Source: Actinophytocola algeriensis (GTDB lineage Bacteria; Actinomycetota; Actinomycetes; Mycobacteriales; Pseudonocardiaceae). From it: a stretch of 64,000 nucleotides of DNA. A program made the translations under genes and the position numbers. The stretch lies in NCBI RefSeq assembly GCF_014203735.1, contig NZ_JACHJQ010000006.1:691698-755697 (forward strand), written 5' to 3'. How positions within the stretch are numbered: position 1 is the stretch's first letter; each line of letters opens with the position of its first letter. Of the stretch, positions 1-8,211 are shown one piece after another. The notes under the pieces were generated by a model that searched no databases, had not been told where the DNA came from, and saw only the letters and a program-made list of their open reading frames with translations.

Positions 1-52
1 TGGTCGCGGTGAGCGTGCCCTCGATGTCGAGCACGACCCAGTCGGCGTTCAC
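1..52 (-). CDS. mtnC: Enolase-phosphatase (acireductone synthase), N-terminal fragment, runs off the window
   Basis: Only the first 17 codons are present. They begin with GTG at 52 and read NADWVVLDIEGTLT, the HAD-family motif I (DxxGT) in the form typical of the methionine-salvage enolase-phosphatase. That enzyme converts 2,3-diketo-5-methylthiopentyl-1-phosphate to acireductone. The start overlaps the stop of the upstream isomerase-like gene as GTGA, so it belongs to the same operon. The DIEGT signature is specific enough to name the family, but the rest of the protein cannot be seen. Confidence 0.7.
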   Translation of the reverse strand, partial: MNADWVVLDIEGTLTAT

Positions 53-1038
53 GAATCCTCCCGGTAGTAGTCGGCGAGCCGGAGTGGCGAGAAGGGGCCG
101 CGGTCGGTGACCACGGTCGTGACGAACCGCGGCGGGGTGATGTCGAAGGCCGGGTAGTGGCCGCGGATCCCGGGCCGGTCCAGGACCTCCGTGCCGTCGC
201 GGTACTCGATGGGGACGTCGGCGGCGGTCGGCGCGAGCCGGTCCGGTGCCTGCACCATCGCGTGGAACGGCACGCCGAACGCGGTCGCCGCCACCGCGAG
301 CCCGAGGGTGCCGATCTTGTTGACCACGTGGCCGTCCATGGTGACCCGGTCGGCGGCGGTGACGAGCGCGTCGACCGTGCCACCGGACAGCACGGCGGCG
401 CCCATGCCGTCGGTGATCACGGTGGTGTCGACACCCATCTCGGCGAGCGTCTCGGCGGTGAGCCGGGCGCCCTGGAGGTACGGACGGGTTTCCGTGCAGA
501 CGAACGCGAGGTCCTTCCCCGCGTTCTGCGCGGCCCGCACCAGCTCCACCAGGTACAGGTCGGCCCAGCAGTGCGTGAGCACGGTGCCCTTGTCCGGCAG
601 CAGGTCGACCGCATGGCGACCGAGTGCGGCACTGCGGGACCGGTACCGCTCGTTCCCCGCTTCCGCGCCGCGCGTGGCGGCGGCGACCAGCTCGTCCCCG
701 GTCTGCCCGTCGACGTGGGACAGCACCAGGTGCACGGCCTTGCGCAGGTGGTTGTTGGTGCGGCGGGTGGCGACGAGCCGCTCCCCGGCCGCTTCGAGCC
801 GCGCACGGGCCTCGGCCGGTCCCAGCGACGCGGCCGAACGGGCGGCGAGCACCATGCCCCACAGCGCGGCGAAGTACGGGCCGGACGACTGGGTCACCAT
901 GTCCTCGATGGCTCTCGCCACGTCCTCGACCGACGCGCAGTGCACCCACACCCGCTGCTCGGGGAACACGCGGCGGTCGAGGATCTCGACGCCGTCAGCG
1001 GTGAGGCGGACGCTGTCGGCGAGGACCGGGGTGCTCAC
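49..1038 (-). CDS. mtnA: S-methyl-5-thioribose-1-phosphate isomerase-like protein (MtnA/eIF2B-alpha family), divergent
   Basis: A 329-residue protein of the MtnA/eIF-2B alpha family, which isomerises 5-methylthioribose-1-phosphate to the ribulose form. The family hallmarks visible are THC (the catalytic cysteine position), the ETRPYLQGARLTA block, a retained Asp in AADRV (normally GADRI), NKIGT, and PAFDITP near the C-terminus. The N-terminal RGAPAIG block of classical MtnA is replaced by QSSGPYFAALWG, so this is a divergent member. It could act on a related 5-substituted or unsubstituted ribose-1-phosphate. GTG at 1038 is chosen because it overlaps the stop of the upstream gene as GTGA; an upstream extension would be a shadow of that gene. 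The mtnC fragment downstream supports methionine salvage. Confidence 0.75.
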   Translation of the reverse strand: MSTPVLADSVRLTADGVEILDRRVFPEQRVWVHCASVEDVARAIEDMVTQSSGPYFAALWGMVLAARSAASLGPAEARARLEAAGERLVATRRTNNHLRKAVHLVLSHVDGQTGDELVAAATRGAEAGNERYRSRSAALGRHAVDLLPDKGTVLTHCWADLYLVELVRAAQNAGKDLAFVCTETRPYLQGARLTAETLAEMGVDTTVITDGMGAAVLSGGTVDALVTAADRVTMDGHVVNKIGTLGLAVAATAFGVPFHAMVQAPDRLAPTAADVPIEYRDGTEVLDRPGIRGHYPAFDITPPRFVTTVVTDRGPFSPLRLADYYREDS

Positions 1039-2192
1039 GTGTACCCCGTGAACGGCGGGAACTCGCCGGTCAGGAAGTGCTCGCCGACCTCGCGTGCCTT
1101 GTACACCACGGGGTCGTGCAGGGTGAGCGTGCGCGCGTTGCGCCAGAAGCGGTCGAACGCGTACTTGCTCGCCGTGCCGCGGGCACCGACGAACTCGAAC
1201 ACCTTCGACGAGGTCTCGTTGACCGCCCTGGTCGCCACGACCTTCGCCGCCGAGATCGTCACGGCCGCCTCGCCGCGCTCGTCCTCGGTCAGGTCGGCGC
1301 CGCGGTCGAACGCCGAGCCGAGCGCGCGGGCCGCGTCGTCGGTCAGCGCACCGGCCGCCCGCACCTGCGCGACCAGCTCCCCGTAGCCCGCGACGATGTG
1401 CGGGTCCCGCGTCGCACTGTCCACTCCGGACAGAAACCACGGGCGGCCGCGGTGCCGCGTGTAGTCGGCGGCCTCGATCAGCGCGCCCTCCGCGATGCCG
1501 ACGTAGATCTGGGTGAGGGCCAGCTGGAACCCGAGCGCCGCCAGCGAGAGCCGGGGTGGCTGGTTCTCCGGCTGCGGCCCCAGCACGTCGTCGGCGGGCA
1601 GGAACACGTCGGTGAACACGACGCCGCCGCTCGCGGTGAGGCGTTGCCCGATGTTGTCCCAGTCGCCGAGGTAGGTGATGCCGTCGGCCCGCGCGTCGAG
1701 CACGAACGTGAGCTTCTCGTCGTTGTCGGTGCGGGTCGCGCTGACCACGAGCCGGTCGGCGACGGCGGCGCCCGTGGCGAACGTCTTGCGGCCGTTGACG
1801 CGGAACCCGCCGTCGACCGGTGTCAGTTCGAGGGCGGCGTCGAGCGGGTTGCTGACCCCGGCCCAGAACTGGTTCCCGGTCACGGTTTCCCGCCGCAGCC
1901 GGGTCACCAGGTCCGGCCGCTCGAACAGCTCGCCGCGCCACAGCTGCAGGTAGTGGTAGCCGAGCAGGTGGCCCACGTTCGGGTCGGCGGCCGACACCGT
2001 GCGGGTGACGGCGTTCGCGGTCAGCCAGCTCTCCCCCGCACCACCGAGGCCGGCCGGGATCAACAGCGTGAGCAGCCCGGACTCCTTGAGCAGCGCCACC
2101 TCCCTGGTCGGGTCGGCACCCGCGAGGTCGCGTTCCGACGCGTCGGCGCGCAGTGTGTCGACGAGCTTGTCGACGACATCGCGCAAGTTCAT
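1035..2192 (-). CDS. Acyl-CoA dehydrogenase-fold flavoprotein (SfnB/DszC-like monooxygenase candidate)
   Basis: 385 residues with the acyl-CoA dehydrogenase fold. It has an N-terminal helical domain (LIPAGLGGAGES), a middle beta domain (GFRVNGRKTFATGAAVADRLVVSA) and a C-terminal helical bundle. The sequence looks closer to the FMNH2- or FAD-dependent sulfur and nitrogen monooxygenases of this fold (SfnB, DszC types) than to true fatty acyl-CoA dehydrogenases; that placement is an inference from motif resemblance. It sits between a nucleoside phosphorylase and the MtnA-like isomerase with ATGA and GTGA overlaps on both sides, so it probably acts in the same route. No step of textbook methionine salvage uses such an enzyme. 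ATG at 2192 overlaps the preceding stop. Confidence 0.7.
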   Translation of the reverse strand: MNLRDVVDKLVDTLRADASERDLAGADPTREVALLKESGLLTLLIPAGLGGAGESWLTANAVTRTVSAADPNVGHLLGYHYLQLWRGELFERPDLVTRLRRETVTGNQFWAGVSNPLDAALELTPVDGGFRVNGRKTFATGAAVADRLVVSATRTDNDEKLTFVLDARADGITYLGDWDNIGQRLTASGGVVFTDVFLPADDVLGPQPENQPPRLSLAALGFQLALTQIYVGIAEGALIEAADYTRHRGRPWFLSGVDSATRDPHIVAGYGELVAQVRAAGALTDDAARALGSAFDRGADLTEDERGEAAVTISAAKVVATRAVNETSSKVFEFVGARGTASKYAFDRFWRNARTLTLHDPVVYKAREVGEHFLTGEFPPFTGYT

Positions 2193-2938
2193 GGCAGTGC
2201 CACCAGCGCGTCCAGGGCGACCGCGGTGCCCCGGGCCACCGCGTCGAACACGACCTTGCGGTGCGGGTCGTACCCGGTCGGGTCGGTGTTGTCGACCGTG
2301 GCGTTGCCGTCGATGACGAGCACCCCGCCCGCGCGCAGGCCCTTCAGCGCGGCGAACACGAGCAGTGTGGCCAGCTCCATCTCGATGGCGATCACGCCGG
2401 CGACGAGGTATTCGTTCATCGGCAGCTCACGCACCATCGGGCTGAACGCGGCCCTGGTCCACACGACGCCGCGGTGCGCACGGGCCTCGTGGGCGCGGGC
2501 GGCGGCGGTCAGCGCGAGCACCGTCTCCGGCGTGGCGAACGCCGGGTACTCGGGCCGCACGAGCTGCTGGGTGACGCCGTCGTCGCGGACCGCGGCCTCG
2601 GCGATCACCAGGTCGCCGTCGGTGATGTCCGCGCGCAGCGCACCGGCGGTGCCGAAGCGGAGGAACGTGTGCACCCCGGCCTCCGCCAGCTCCTGGAACT
2701 GGCAGAGCGCGCCCGGCCCGCCGACCCCGTGCGAGGACACGACGACCGGTGTGTCGTGCCAGCGCCCCTGGTAGCTGCGGTACTCGCGGTTCTCGCCGAT
2801 CAGGGCGGCGTCCGTGAGCAGTCCCGCGATGGCGGTGGCGCGCTCGGGGTCGCCGACGACCAGCGCGTGCCCGGGCAGGCCGGTGCGCGGGATCTTCGTG
2901 ATGGGCAGCGTCGAGGGCTGTGCTGTCGGCCCGGTCAT
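2189..2938 (-). CDS. NP-I family nucleoside phosphorylase (uridine phosphorylase-like)
   Basis: 249 residues of the NP-I (Udp/DeoD) family. They show the phosphate-binding VVGDPERA motif near residue 30, HGVGGPGALCQFQEL, the RFGTAGAL block, and the ribose-binding EMELATL motif near residue 185. The enzyme would split a nucleoside with phosphate to a free base and a ribose-1-phosphate derivative. In context it would supply the substrate of the MtnA-like isomerase two genes downstream. Classical methylthioadenosine phosphorylase (MtnP) is of the different NP-II family, so if this operon salvages methylthioadenosine it uses an unusual phosphorylase. ATG at 2938 overlaps the stop of the permease gene as ATGA. 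Confidence 0.85.
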   Translation of the reverse strand: MTGPTAQPSTLPITKIPRTGLPGHALVVGDPERATAIAGLLTDAALIGENREYRSYQGRWHDTPVVVSSHGVGGPGALCQFQELAEAGVHTFLRFGTAGALRADITDGDLVIAEAAVRDDGVTQQLVRPEYPAFATPETVLALTAAARAHEARAHRGVVWTRAAFSPMVRELPMNEYLVAGVIAIEMELATLLVFAALKGLRAGGVLVIDGNATVDNTDPTGYDPHRKVVFDAVARGTAVALDALVALP

Positions 2939-3831
2939 GTGCTCTCCCTGGTTCTGCGGATCCTGGCGCTCGAGATGAACAGCGCCAGGAGGGTGACGAC
3001 GTACGGGGCGGCGTCGGTGGCCTGTTGTGGCAGTCCGACGCCCTGGAGGCGGAAACCGAACGCCTCGGCGAGTCCGAAGAGGACAGCGGCCGCGAACACC
3101 CCGTACGGCAGCGCGCGGCCGAGCATGACGGCGACGACGGCGATCCAGCCCCGGCCCGCGGTCATGTTCTCGGAGAACAGGGTCACGTTGCCGAGCGCGA
3201 GCTGGGCGCCGGCGAGACCGCAGAGCGCGCCGCCCGCGAGGATCACGCCGTAGCGGTAGCGGGTGACGCTGACGCCGAGGCTGGCGGCGGCGTCCTCGCG
3301 TTCGCCGATGCCGCGGAGCCGCAGCCCCCACGGGTGGCGGTACAGCAGTACCGCCAACGCGACCACCGCGAGCCACGACAGGTAGACCAGCACCGAGTGC
3401 CCCGACAGGACCGTCCCGACGAACGGGATGTCCCGCACGAGGGGGAGGTGGACGGCGTCGAGGCCCTGCAGCGCCGGGTCGCTGAACGTGCCCCGGGTGC
3501 CGAACACCGTGCGGATGAGGAACGACGTGAGCCCGACGGCCAGCAGGTTGATCGCGACGCCGAGGACGATCGCGTCACCGCCGAACGACACGTGGCCGAC
3601 CGCGAGGATCAGCGAGTAGGCGGTACCGGTGAGCACGGCGATCAGCACGCCGAGCCACACGCTGCCCGTGTACCAGCTGCCCGCGACGCCGGCGAACGCG
3701 CCGACGAGCATGGTGCCCTCGAGCGAGATGTTGAAGACCCCGGCCCGCTGGCACAGCGCACCGGCGAGCGCGGCGAAGAGGATGGGCGTGAGGGCCCCGA
3801 GCGCGGAGGAGAACAGCGCGGCGTCGATCAT
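2935..3831 (-). CDS. ABC transporter permease, nucleoside (BMP) type, second permease
   Basis: 298 residues, almost entirely hydrophobic, of the RbsC/YufQ-like permease family (BPD_transp_2). It carries the typical AGVFNISLEGTMLVGAF segment near residues 29-45 and GIGEREDAAASLGVS in the cytoplasmic EAA-like loop. With the larger permease upstream it would form the membrane channel of a nucleoside or purine-analogue importer. Both ends overlap neighbouring genes by four bases (ATGA), showing translational coupling. The substrate cannot be read from sequence; the downstream phosphorylase suggests a nucleoside. Confidence 0.88.
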   Translation of the reverse strand: MIDAALFSSALGALTPILFAALAGALCQRAGVFNISLEGTMLVGAFAGVAGSWYTGSVWLGVLIAVLTGTAYSLILAVGHVSFGGDAIVLGVAINLLAVGLTSFLIRTVFGTRGTFSDPALQGLDAVHLPLVRDIPFVGTVLSGHSVLVYLSWLAVVALAVLLYRHPWGLRLRGIGEREDAAASLGVSVTRYRYGVILAGGALCGLAGAQLALGNVTLFSENMTAGRGWIAVVAVMLGRALPYGVFAAAVLFGLAEAFGFRLQGVGLPQQATDAAPYVVTLLALFISSARIRRTREST

Positions 3832-4808
3832 GCCGGGTTCCTCCTCTTGCGCAGCAGGCCGGTGGCGGCGGCGAGGAAGATGATCAGCACGGCCTGCAGC
3901 ACCGCGGTCAGCTCCCTCGGCACCTGCGTCTCCCGTTCCATCGCGAAGCCGCCGCTGGTCAGCGCGGCGAAGAACACCGCGGCCACGAGCGTGCCCAGCG
4001 GGTTCGCCGCCGCCAGCAGCGCGGCAAGGAGCCCGATCCACGTGTACTGCGGCGTGATCAGCGCGCCGTCGATGAACCGGTACGGGAAGCCGAGGGCGAC
4101 CACCGCGCCCACCAGCCCGGCGAGCCCACCGGAACAGGCGAGGAGCCGCACGGTCAGCGCGGGCCGGTCGATGCCCGCGTACTGCGCGAACCGCGGGCCC
4201 CAGCCGGTGACCCGCGTCTCGAACCCGGCGGGGGTCCTGGCGTCGACGACCGCGTACACGACGACGACGGCGGCGATCAGGAACAGGCCGGGGGCCAGTT
4301 CCGTGAACCGCACGTCCGCGGGCAGCTGGTCGCTCTGCGGCAGGCTGGATCCCTCGTCGCGCATGGGGAACCGCACCAGGTACGCGGCGAACGACATCGC
4401 CGGGTAGCTGAGCAGCAACGTCGTCACCAGCAGGGGGACACCCAGCCGGGTCTCGCACACGGCCGCGATCGACGCGTACAGCGCGCCGGCGAGCACGCCC
4501 GCGACGAGGGCCGCCACGAGGCCGAGCGGGCCGGGCACGTGCAGGCCCACCGCGATCGCACTGATGGCGCCGAGCACGAGCTGTCCCTCGCCGCCGAGGT
4601 TGACCATCCCGGCACGCAGGGGGATCGCGAGCGCGGTCGCCATCCCGACGACCGGGACCGCGTAGGCGAGCGTGTCCTGGAAGCCGTCCGGGCCGAACGC
4701 GCCGGTGACGATCGCCTGGTACGCCTCGAGCGGGTTGGCTCCGGTGGCGGCGAGCAGGATCGCGCCGAGTGCCAGCGCGGCCAGCAGGGTGACGGCGACG
4801 GTCTTCAC
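3828..4808 (-). CDS. ABC transporter permease, nucleoside (BMP) type, first permease
   Basis: 326 residues with about eight membrane segments, of the YufP-like permease family that partners BMP-type binding proteins. Diagnostic stretches are the N-terminal LLAATGANPLEAYQAI, the LRAGMVNLGGEGQLVLGA block near residue 65, and FETRVTGWGPRFAQYAGI in the cytoplasmic loop. The start at 4808 overlaps the ATPase stop as ATGA, and the stop overlaps the next permease in the same way. It acts in the cytoplasmic membrane with the ATPase and lipoprotein encoded just upstream. Confidence 0.88.
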   Translation of the reverse strand: MKTVAVTLLAALALGAILLAATGANPLEAYQAIVTGAFGPDGFQDTLAYAVPVVGMATALAIPLRAGMVNLGGEGQLVLGAISAIAVGLHVPGPLGLVAALVAGVLAGALYASIAAVCETRLGVPLLVTTLLLSYPAMSFAAYLVRFPMRDEGSSLPQSDQLPADVRFTELAPGLFLIAAVVVVYAVVDARTPAGFETRVTGWGPRFAQYAGIDRPALTVRLLACSGGLAGLVGAVVALGFPYRFIDGALITPQYTWIGLLAALLAAANPLGTLVAAVFFAALTSGGFAMERETQVPRELTAVLQAVLIIFLAAATGLLRKRRNPA

Positions 4809-6322
4809 GACGCGCCCCCGGCCATCGCGAGCCCGAGTGCGGTGTAGGTCGCCTCGTCCTTGGTCAGCTCGGCGACGACGCGGCCCTCGTACATCACGAG
4901 CACGCGGTCGGCGAGCGCGCGGATCTCCGACAGCTCGGCCGACACCAGCAGCAGCGCGTGCCCGGCGTCGCGGTACTCGATGAGCTGCCGGTGGATGTTC
5001 ACGACGGCACCGATGTCCACCCCACGCGTCGGCTGCTCGACCAGCAGGACCGGCGCGTCGTGGGTCAGCTCGCGGCCGAGGATCGCCTTCTGCTGGTTGC
5101 CGCCGGACAGGGTCCGCATCGGCACGTCCTGGTTCGCGGCCCGGACGCCGAACTTCTCGACGATCTCGCGGGCGTGGTCGCGGATCCGGCCGGGCCGCAG
5201 CCAGCCGCGCCGGGCGAGTCGTCGCTGGAAGCCGGTGGCGAGGTTGTCGCCGAGCTTCGCGCCCTGCGCGCTGCCGGTCTCCACGCGGTCCTCGGGGATG
5301 TGCGCGAGCCCGGCGGCCCGCCGCTCCCGGACGGCGAGGCGGCCGATGTCCTTGCCCAGCACGGTGACGGTGCCCGCGTCGAGCGCGCGGAGCCCGGCGA
5401 TGGCGGCGACGAGCTCGGTCTGCCCGTTGCCCGCGACCCCCGCGACGCCGACGACCTCGCCCGCCCGGACCTCGAGGGACACGTCGTCCAGCGCCGGTTT
5501 GCCGTGGCCCGCGACGGTCAGGCCCTGCGCGGACAGGACGATGTCGCCGGGTGACCCGGTCGGGTAGATCTTGTCCAGCTCGACGTCCCGGCCGGTCATG
5601 GCGGCGGCGAGAGCGGCACGGTCCGTGTCGGCGGTCGCCGTCCGGAGGGTGACGCGGCCGTCACGCAGAACGGTGACGTTGTCGCTCAGTGCGAGCACCT
5701 CGTGCAGCTTGTGCGACACGAACAGGATCGTGTGACCGTCGGCGGCGAGGCCGCGGAGCACGTCGAACAGCCGGTCGGTCTCGGCCGGGGTGAGGACGGC
5801 GGTGGGCTCGTCGAGGATCAGCACGCGGGCCCTGCGGTACAGCAGCTTCAGGATCTCGACCTGCTGGCGCACACCGACGGGCAGGTCGCCGACCTTGTCC
5901 CCCGGCCGCAGCCGCAGCCCGTGCCGTTCGATCAGCTCGGCGACGGCGGCCCGGGAGCGGCGGCGGTCGAGCAGACCGAAGCGGGTCGGTTCGGCGCCGA
6001 AGACCACGTTGTCGGTCACCGTCAGCGAGTTGAACAGCGCGAACCCCTGCTGGACCATGCCGACCCCGGTGTCGATGGCCTGCGCGGCCGACGAGAAGGT
6101 GACGGACCGGCCGTCCAGCTCGATCGTTCCCTCGTCCGGGTGGGACAGTCCATACAGGATCGACATGAGCGTGGACTTGCCCGCGCCGTTCTCGCCCATC
6201 AACGCGTGGATCTCACCGGGGGCGACGGTGAGGTCGACGTGGTCGTTGGCGAGGACACCGGGGAAGCGCTTGACGATCCCCCGCAGGGCGACCGCCCGCG
6301 ATTCAGGCTGCTGCTGGGTCAT
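4805..6322 (-). CDS. ABC transporter ATP-binding protein with two nucleotide-binding domains (sugar/nucleoside type)
   Basis: About 505 residues with two ABC modules, as in RbsA/YufO-type importers. The first module carries GENGAGKST, a degenerate signature near LPVGVRQQVEILK, and LILDEPTAVL. The second carries a degenerate P-loop (GVAGNGQTE), LSGGNQQKAILGREL and LLVEQPTRGVD, the usual asymmetric pattern of the family. The start is uncertain. ATG at 6322 is preferred because the family conserves little before AVALRGIVKRFPG; GTG at 6355 is possible and has GAGAAG upstream. Either start lies inside the end of the lipoprotein gene (20 or 53 bases of overlap), so the two are tightly coupled. Confidence 0.88.
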   Translation of the reverse strand: MTQQQPESRAVALRGIVKRFPGVLANDHVDLTVAPGEIHALMGENGAGKSTLMSILYGLSHPDEGTIELDGRSVTFSSAAQAIDTGVGMVQQGFALFNSLTVTDNVVFGAEPTRFGLLDRRRSRAAVAELIERHGLRLRPGDKVGDLPVGVRQQVEILKLLYRRARVLILDEPTAVLTPAETDRLFDVLRGLAADGHTILFVSHKLHEVLALSDNVTVLRDGRVTLRTATADTDRAALAAAMTGRDVELDKIYPTGSPGDIVLSAQGLTVAGHGKPALDDVSLEVRAGEVVGVAGVAGNGQTELVAAIAGLRALDAGTVTVLGKDIGRLAVRERRAAGLAHIPEDRVETGSAQGAKLGDNLATGFQRRLARRGWLRPGRIRDHAREIVEKFGVRAANQDVPMRTLSGGNQQKAILGRELTHDAPVLLVEQPTRGVDIGAVVNIHRQLIEYRDAGHALLLVSAELSEIRALADRVLVMYEGRVVAELTKDEATYTALGLAMAGGAS

Positions 6323-7331
6323 CGATCGTGATGGTGCCCGCGGTGATCTCGTCACGCAGCTTCTCGACCTGGGTGAGCACGTCCGGGTGATCCGCGATCA
6401 CGCACTGCGACTCGGCGACGTCCGGCTGGAGGCCGGTGAGCGAGATGCCCTCCTCCTTCACGCCGTAGGAGCGGGTCTCGCCGCGCTTGCCGTCGAGGAT
6501 CGCGGTCACGCCGTCGGTGATCACCACGTCCGTGCGCTTGATCACGTTGTCGACGACGACGCCGGGCGAGGCAGGGCACTGGTTGGCGTCCACCCCGAAC
6601 GCGAAGATCCCGTGCTCCTTGGCGGCCTCGAACACGCCGAGGTTGCCGGACGCGGACGCGGCGCCCATCACGTGGTCGACGCCCTGCCCGGCGAGCGTCG
6701 CGGTCAGTTCCTTGGCACGGCCAGGGTCGTTGAACGGGTTGGCGCCGCCGATGAACAGCGGCGAGAGCGCGGCACCGGGCCTGGTCTTCTGCGCGCCGAG
6801 GCCGAACGGCTCCGAGTAGCGGTGGAACTGGGGCGCGTCGACGGCCACGACCGCGCCGACCTTGCCGGACTTGGTGAGCAGGCCCGCTTCCGCGCCCGCG
6901 AGGTAGACGCCCTCGTACTCGCGGAACACGGCACAGGTGACGTTCGGGTACGGCTTCTCGGTGCACGCGTCGACGAACAGGAACTGCTGCTCGGGGTTCT
7001 GCTCGGCCTGCTGGGCGAGGACGTCGGCGAAGTTGAAGCCGACGGCCACCACCACGTCGGGCTTGTCGCGGACGGCGGCGGCGACGTTCTGCTGGATCGA
7101 GGCCGGGTCGGTGCTCTCGTAGACCTTCTGGGTCCCCTTGGCCTGGCTCGCCGCGTCCTCGATGCCCGTGACCGCGAGCTTGAGGAAGTCGTTGACGCCG
7201 ACCGGGTTGGGGGTCACCAGCACGAGGGACGGACCGTCACCGCCCGTCGCGCCCGGCGAGTTCGCCGCCGCGTTGCACCCGGTTGCCAGCACTCCGGCAG
7301 CCAGTAGCAAGATCCCCAATCGCGCCCTCAT
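6303..7331 (-). CDS. BMP-family substrate-binding lipoprotein of the nucleoside ABC importer
   Basis: 342 residues. A signal peptide ends in a lipobox (GVLATGC, Cys near residue 19), so the mature protein should be a lipid-anchored extracellular binding protein. The body shows the BMP/PnrA-family pattern: VLVTPNPVGVNDF, KPDVVVAVGFNFADVL, VFREYEGVYLAG, and FGVDANQC near the C-terminus. Characterised family members bind purine or other nucleosides. ATG at 7331 is chosen over an upstream in-frame start because GGAAGGGA lies about eight bases before it and the signal peptide then has normal length. It is the first gene of the eight-gene operon, so its expression sets that of the salvage enzymes. 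Confidence 0.88.
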   Translation of the reverse strand: MRARLGILLLAAGVLATGCNAAANSPGATGGDGPSLVLVTPNPVGVNDFLKLAVTGIEDAASQAKGTQKVYESTDPASIQQNVAAAVRDKPDVVVAVGFNFADVLAQQAEQNPEQQFLFVDACTEKPYPNVTCAVFREYEGVYLAGAEAGLLTKSGKVGAVVAVDAPQFHRYSEPFGLGAQKTRPGAALSPLFIGGANPFNDPGRAKELTATLAGQGVDHVMGAASASGNLGVFEAAKEHGIFAFGVDANQCPASPGVVVDNVIKRTDVVITDGVTAILDGKRGETRSYGVKEEGISLTGLQPDVAESQCVIADHPDVLTQVEKLRDEITAGTITIDDPAAA

Positions 7332-7566
7332 CGCGCACGTCCCTTCCCCGCGTGTCACCCGACCGGAGCAACCGTATGCATCGTGCCCACCATGCGACCA
7401 CCGTGTCCAATGAATGGGACGCTGACCACGGTGTTCCTAGCAAGGACGGTCGCGGTTCGCACACGGGGAGTACCGATGAGTGCGTTCACCCGTTGGAATG
7501 TCTTCAGGTTTTGCCCAATCCTGCCGAGGGAATCGGTGGGCAGACCTCAACGACGAGGAGGACCGC

Positions 7567-7908
7567 ATGGCCACCGAGGCCGCACCTATGACCGCCACCC
7601 GACCGATTCCCGGCCCGAGAGTGGGGCTCACCACCCCGGACATCCGGCCGCGCGCAGGACACGATCTGCTCATGGGGGTGGACAAGGTACTCGCCCGGCT
7701 GGCCGAGCCGGGCGGCCCCGACGGCCTCGCTGACGACCTCCGCACCGCCCTGGCCCGCACCGCGGCCATGGGCGACAGCTGCCGGATCCGTCCGCAGTGC
7801 GACGGCGTCCGCCTGGCCGCCGACCTGCTGCTGGCCGGCGAGGTGGTCGACGCGCACGCCATCCTGGTGCGCATGCAGGCCGAGCTGACCGACAGCCAGC
7901 GCCACTGA
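7567..7908 (+). CDS. Small hypothetical protein (113 aa)
   Basis: No family recognised. The start ATG at 7567 is supported by GAGGAGGA six bases upstream. The product has a disordered, proline-rich N-terminus (about residues 1-30) followed by a predicted helical domain with leucine- and alanine-rich segments such as VDKVLARLAEP and DDLRTALARTAAM. It carries two cysteines (SCRIRPQC, spaced six apart) and has no signal peptide or membrane segment. It is transcribed divergently from the importer operon, with about 235 bases between them. Its role is unknown. Confidence 0.6.
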   Translation: MATEAAPMTATRPIPGPRVGLTTPDIRPRAGHDLLMGVDKVLARLAEPGGPDGLADDLRTALARTAAMGDSCRIRPQCDGVRLAADLLLAGEVVDAHAILVRMQAELTDSQRH

Positions 7909-8211
7909 ACGCCACCGAAGTGGCAGTGCCAGCGACAGAAGTACCAGCGACAGAAGTACCGCGGTAGTCACGAAGAACGGGCGCCCGGCCCGCCGCCACA
8001 GCGGACCGGGCACACCGCCGATACCTCCGGCCCCACCACACGAGCGAAGCCCGGCTCGCGCGCCCCGACACGCGAACCGGGCTCACCCTCCGGCCCGTCC
8101 CCCGACGAACCGGCCCCCTTCTCAGGCGCCACCCGCGCCCCGAACGCGAAGCGGCGGCCAGGTCCGGGGAGCGCCCCACCCGAGGGGTTGGCAGAGCGGC
8201 TCCCCGGGGTC
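7909..8211. other. Intergenic stretch, 303 bp
   Basis: It lies between two convergent genes. A 15-bp unit (CCAGCGACAGAAGTA) is repeated exactly in tandem at 7929-7943 and 7944-7958. Several GC-rich inverted repeats of the GCCCGG...CCGGGC type follow between about 7980 and 8090 and could terminate transcription from either side. No convincing gene is seen. Confidence 0.5.

Noticed and set aside
157-1386. Long plus-strand reading frames opposite the salvage operon, and similar long frames opposite nearly every gene
   Set aside because: High GC makes antisense frames long. These lack ribosome-binding sites and family motifs, while the opposite strand encodes clear families.
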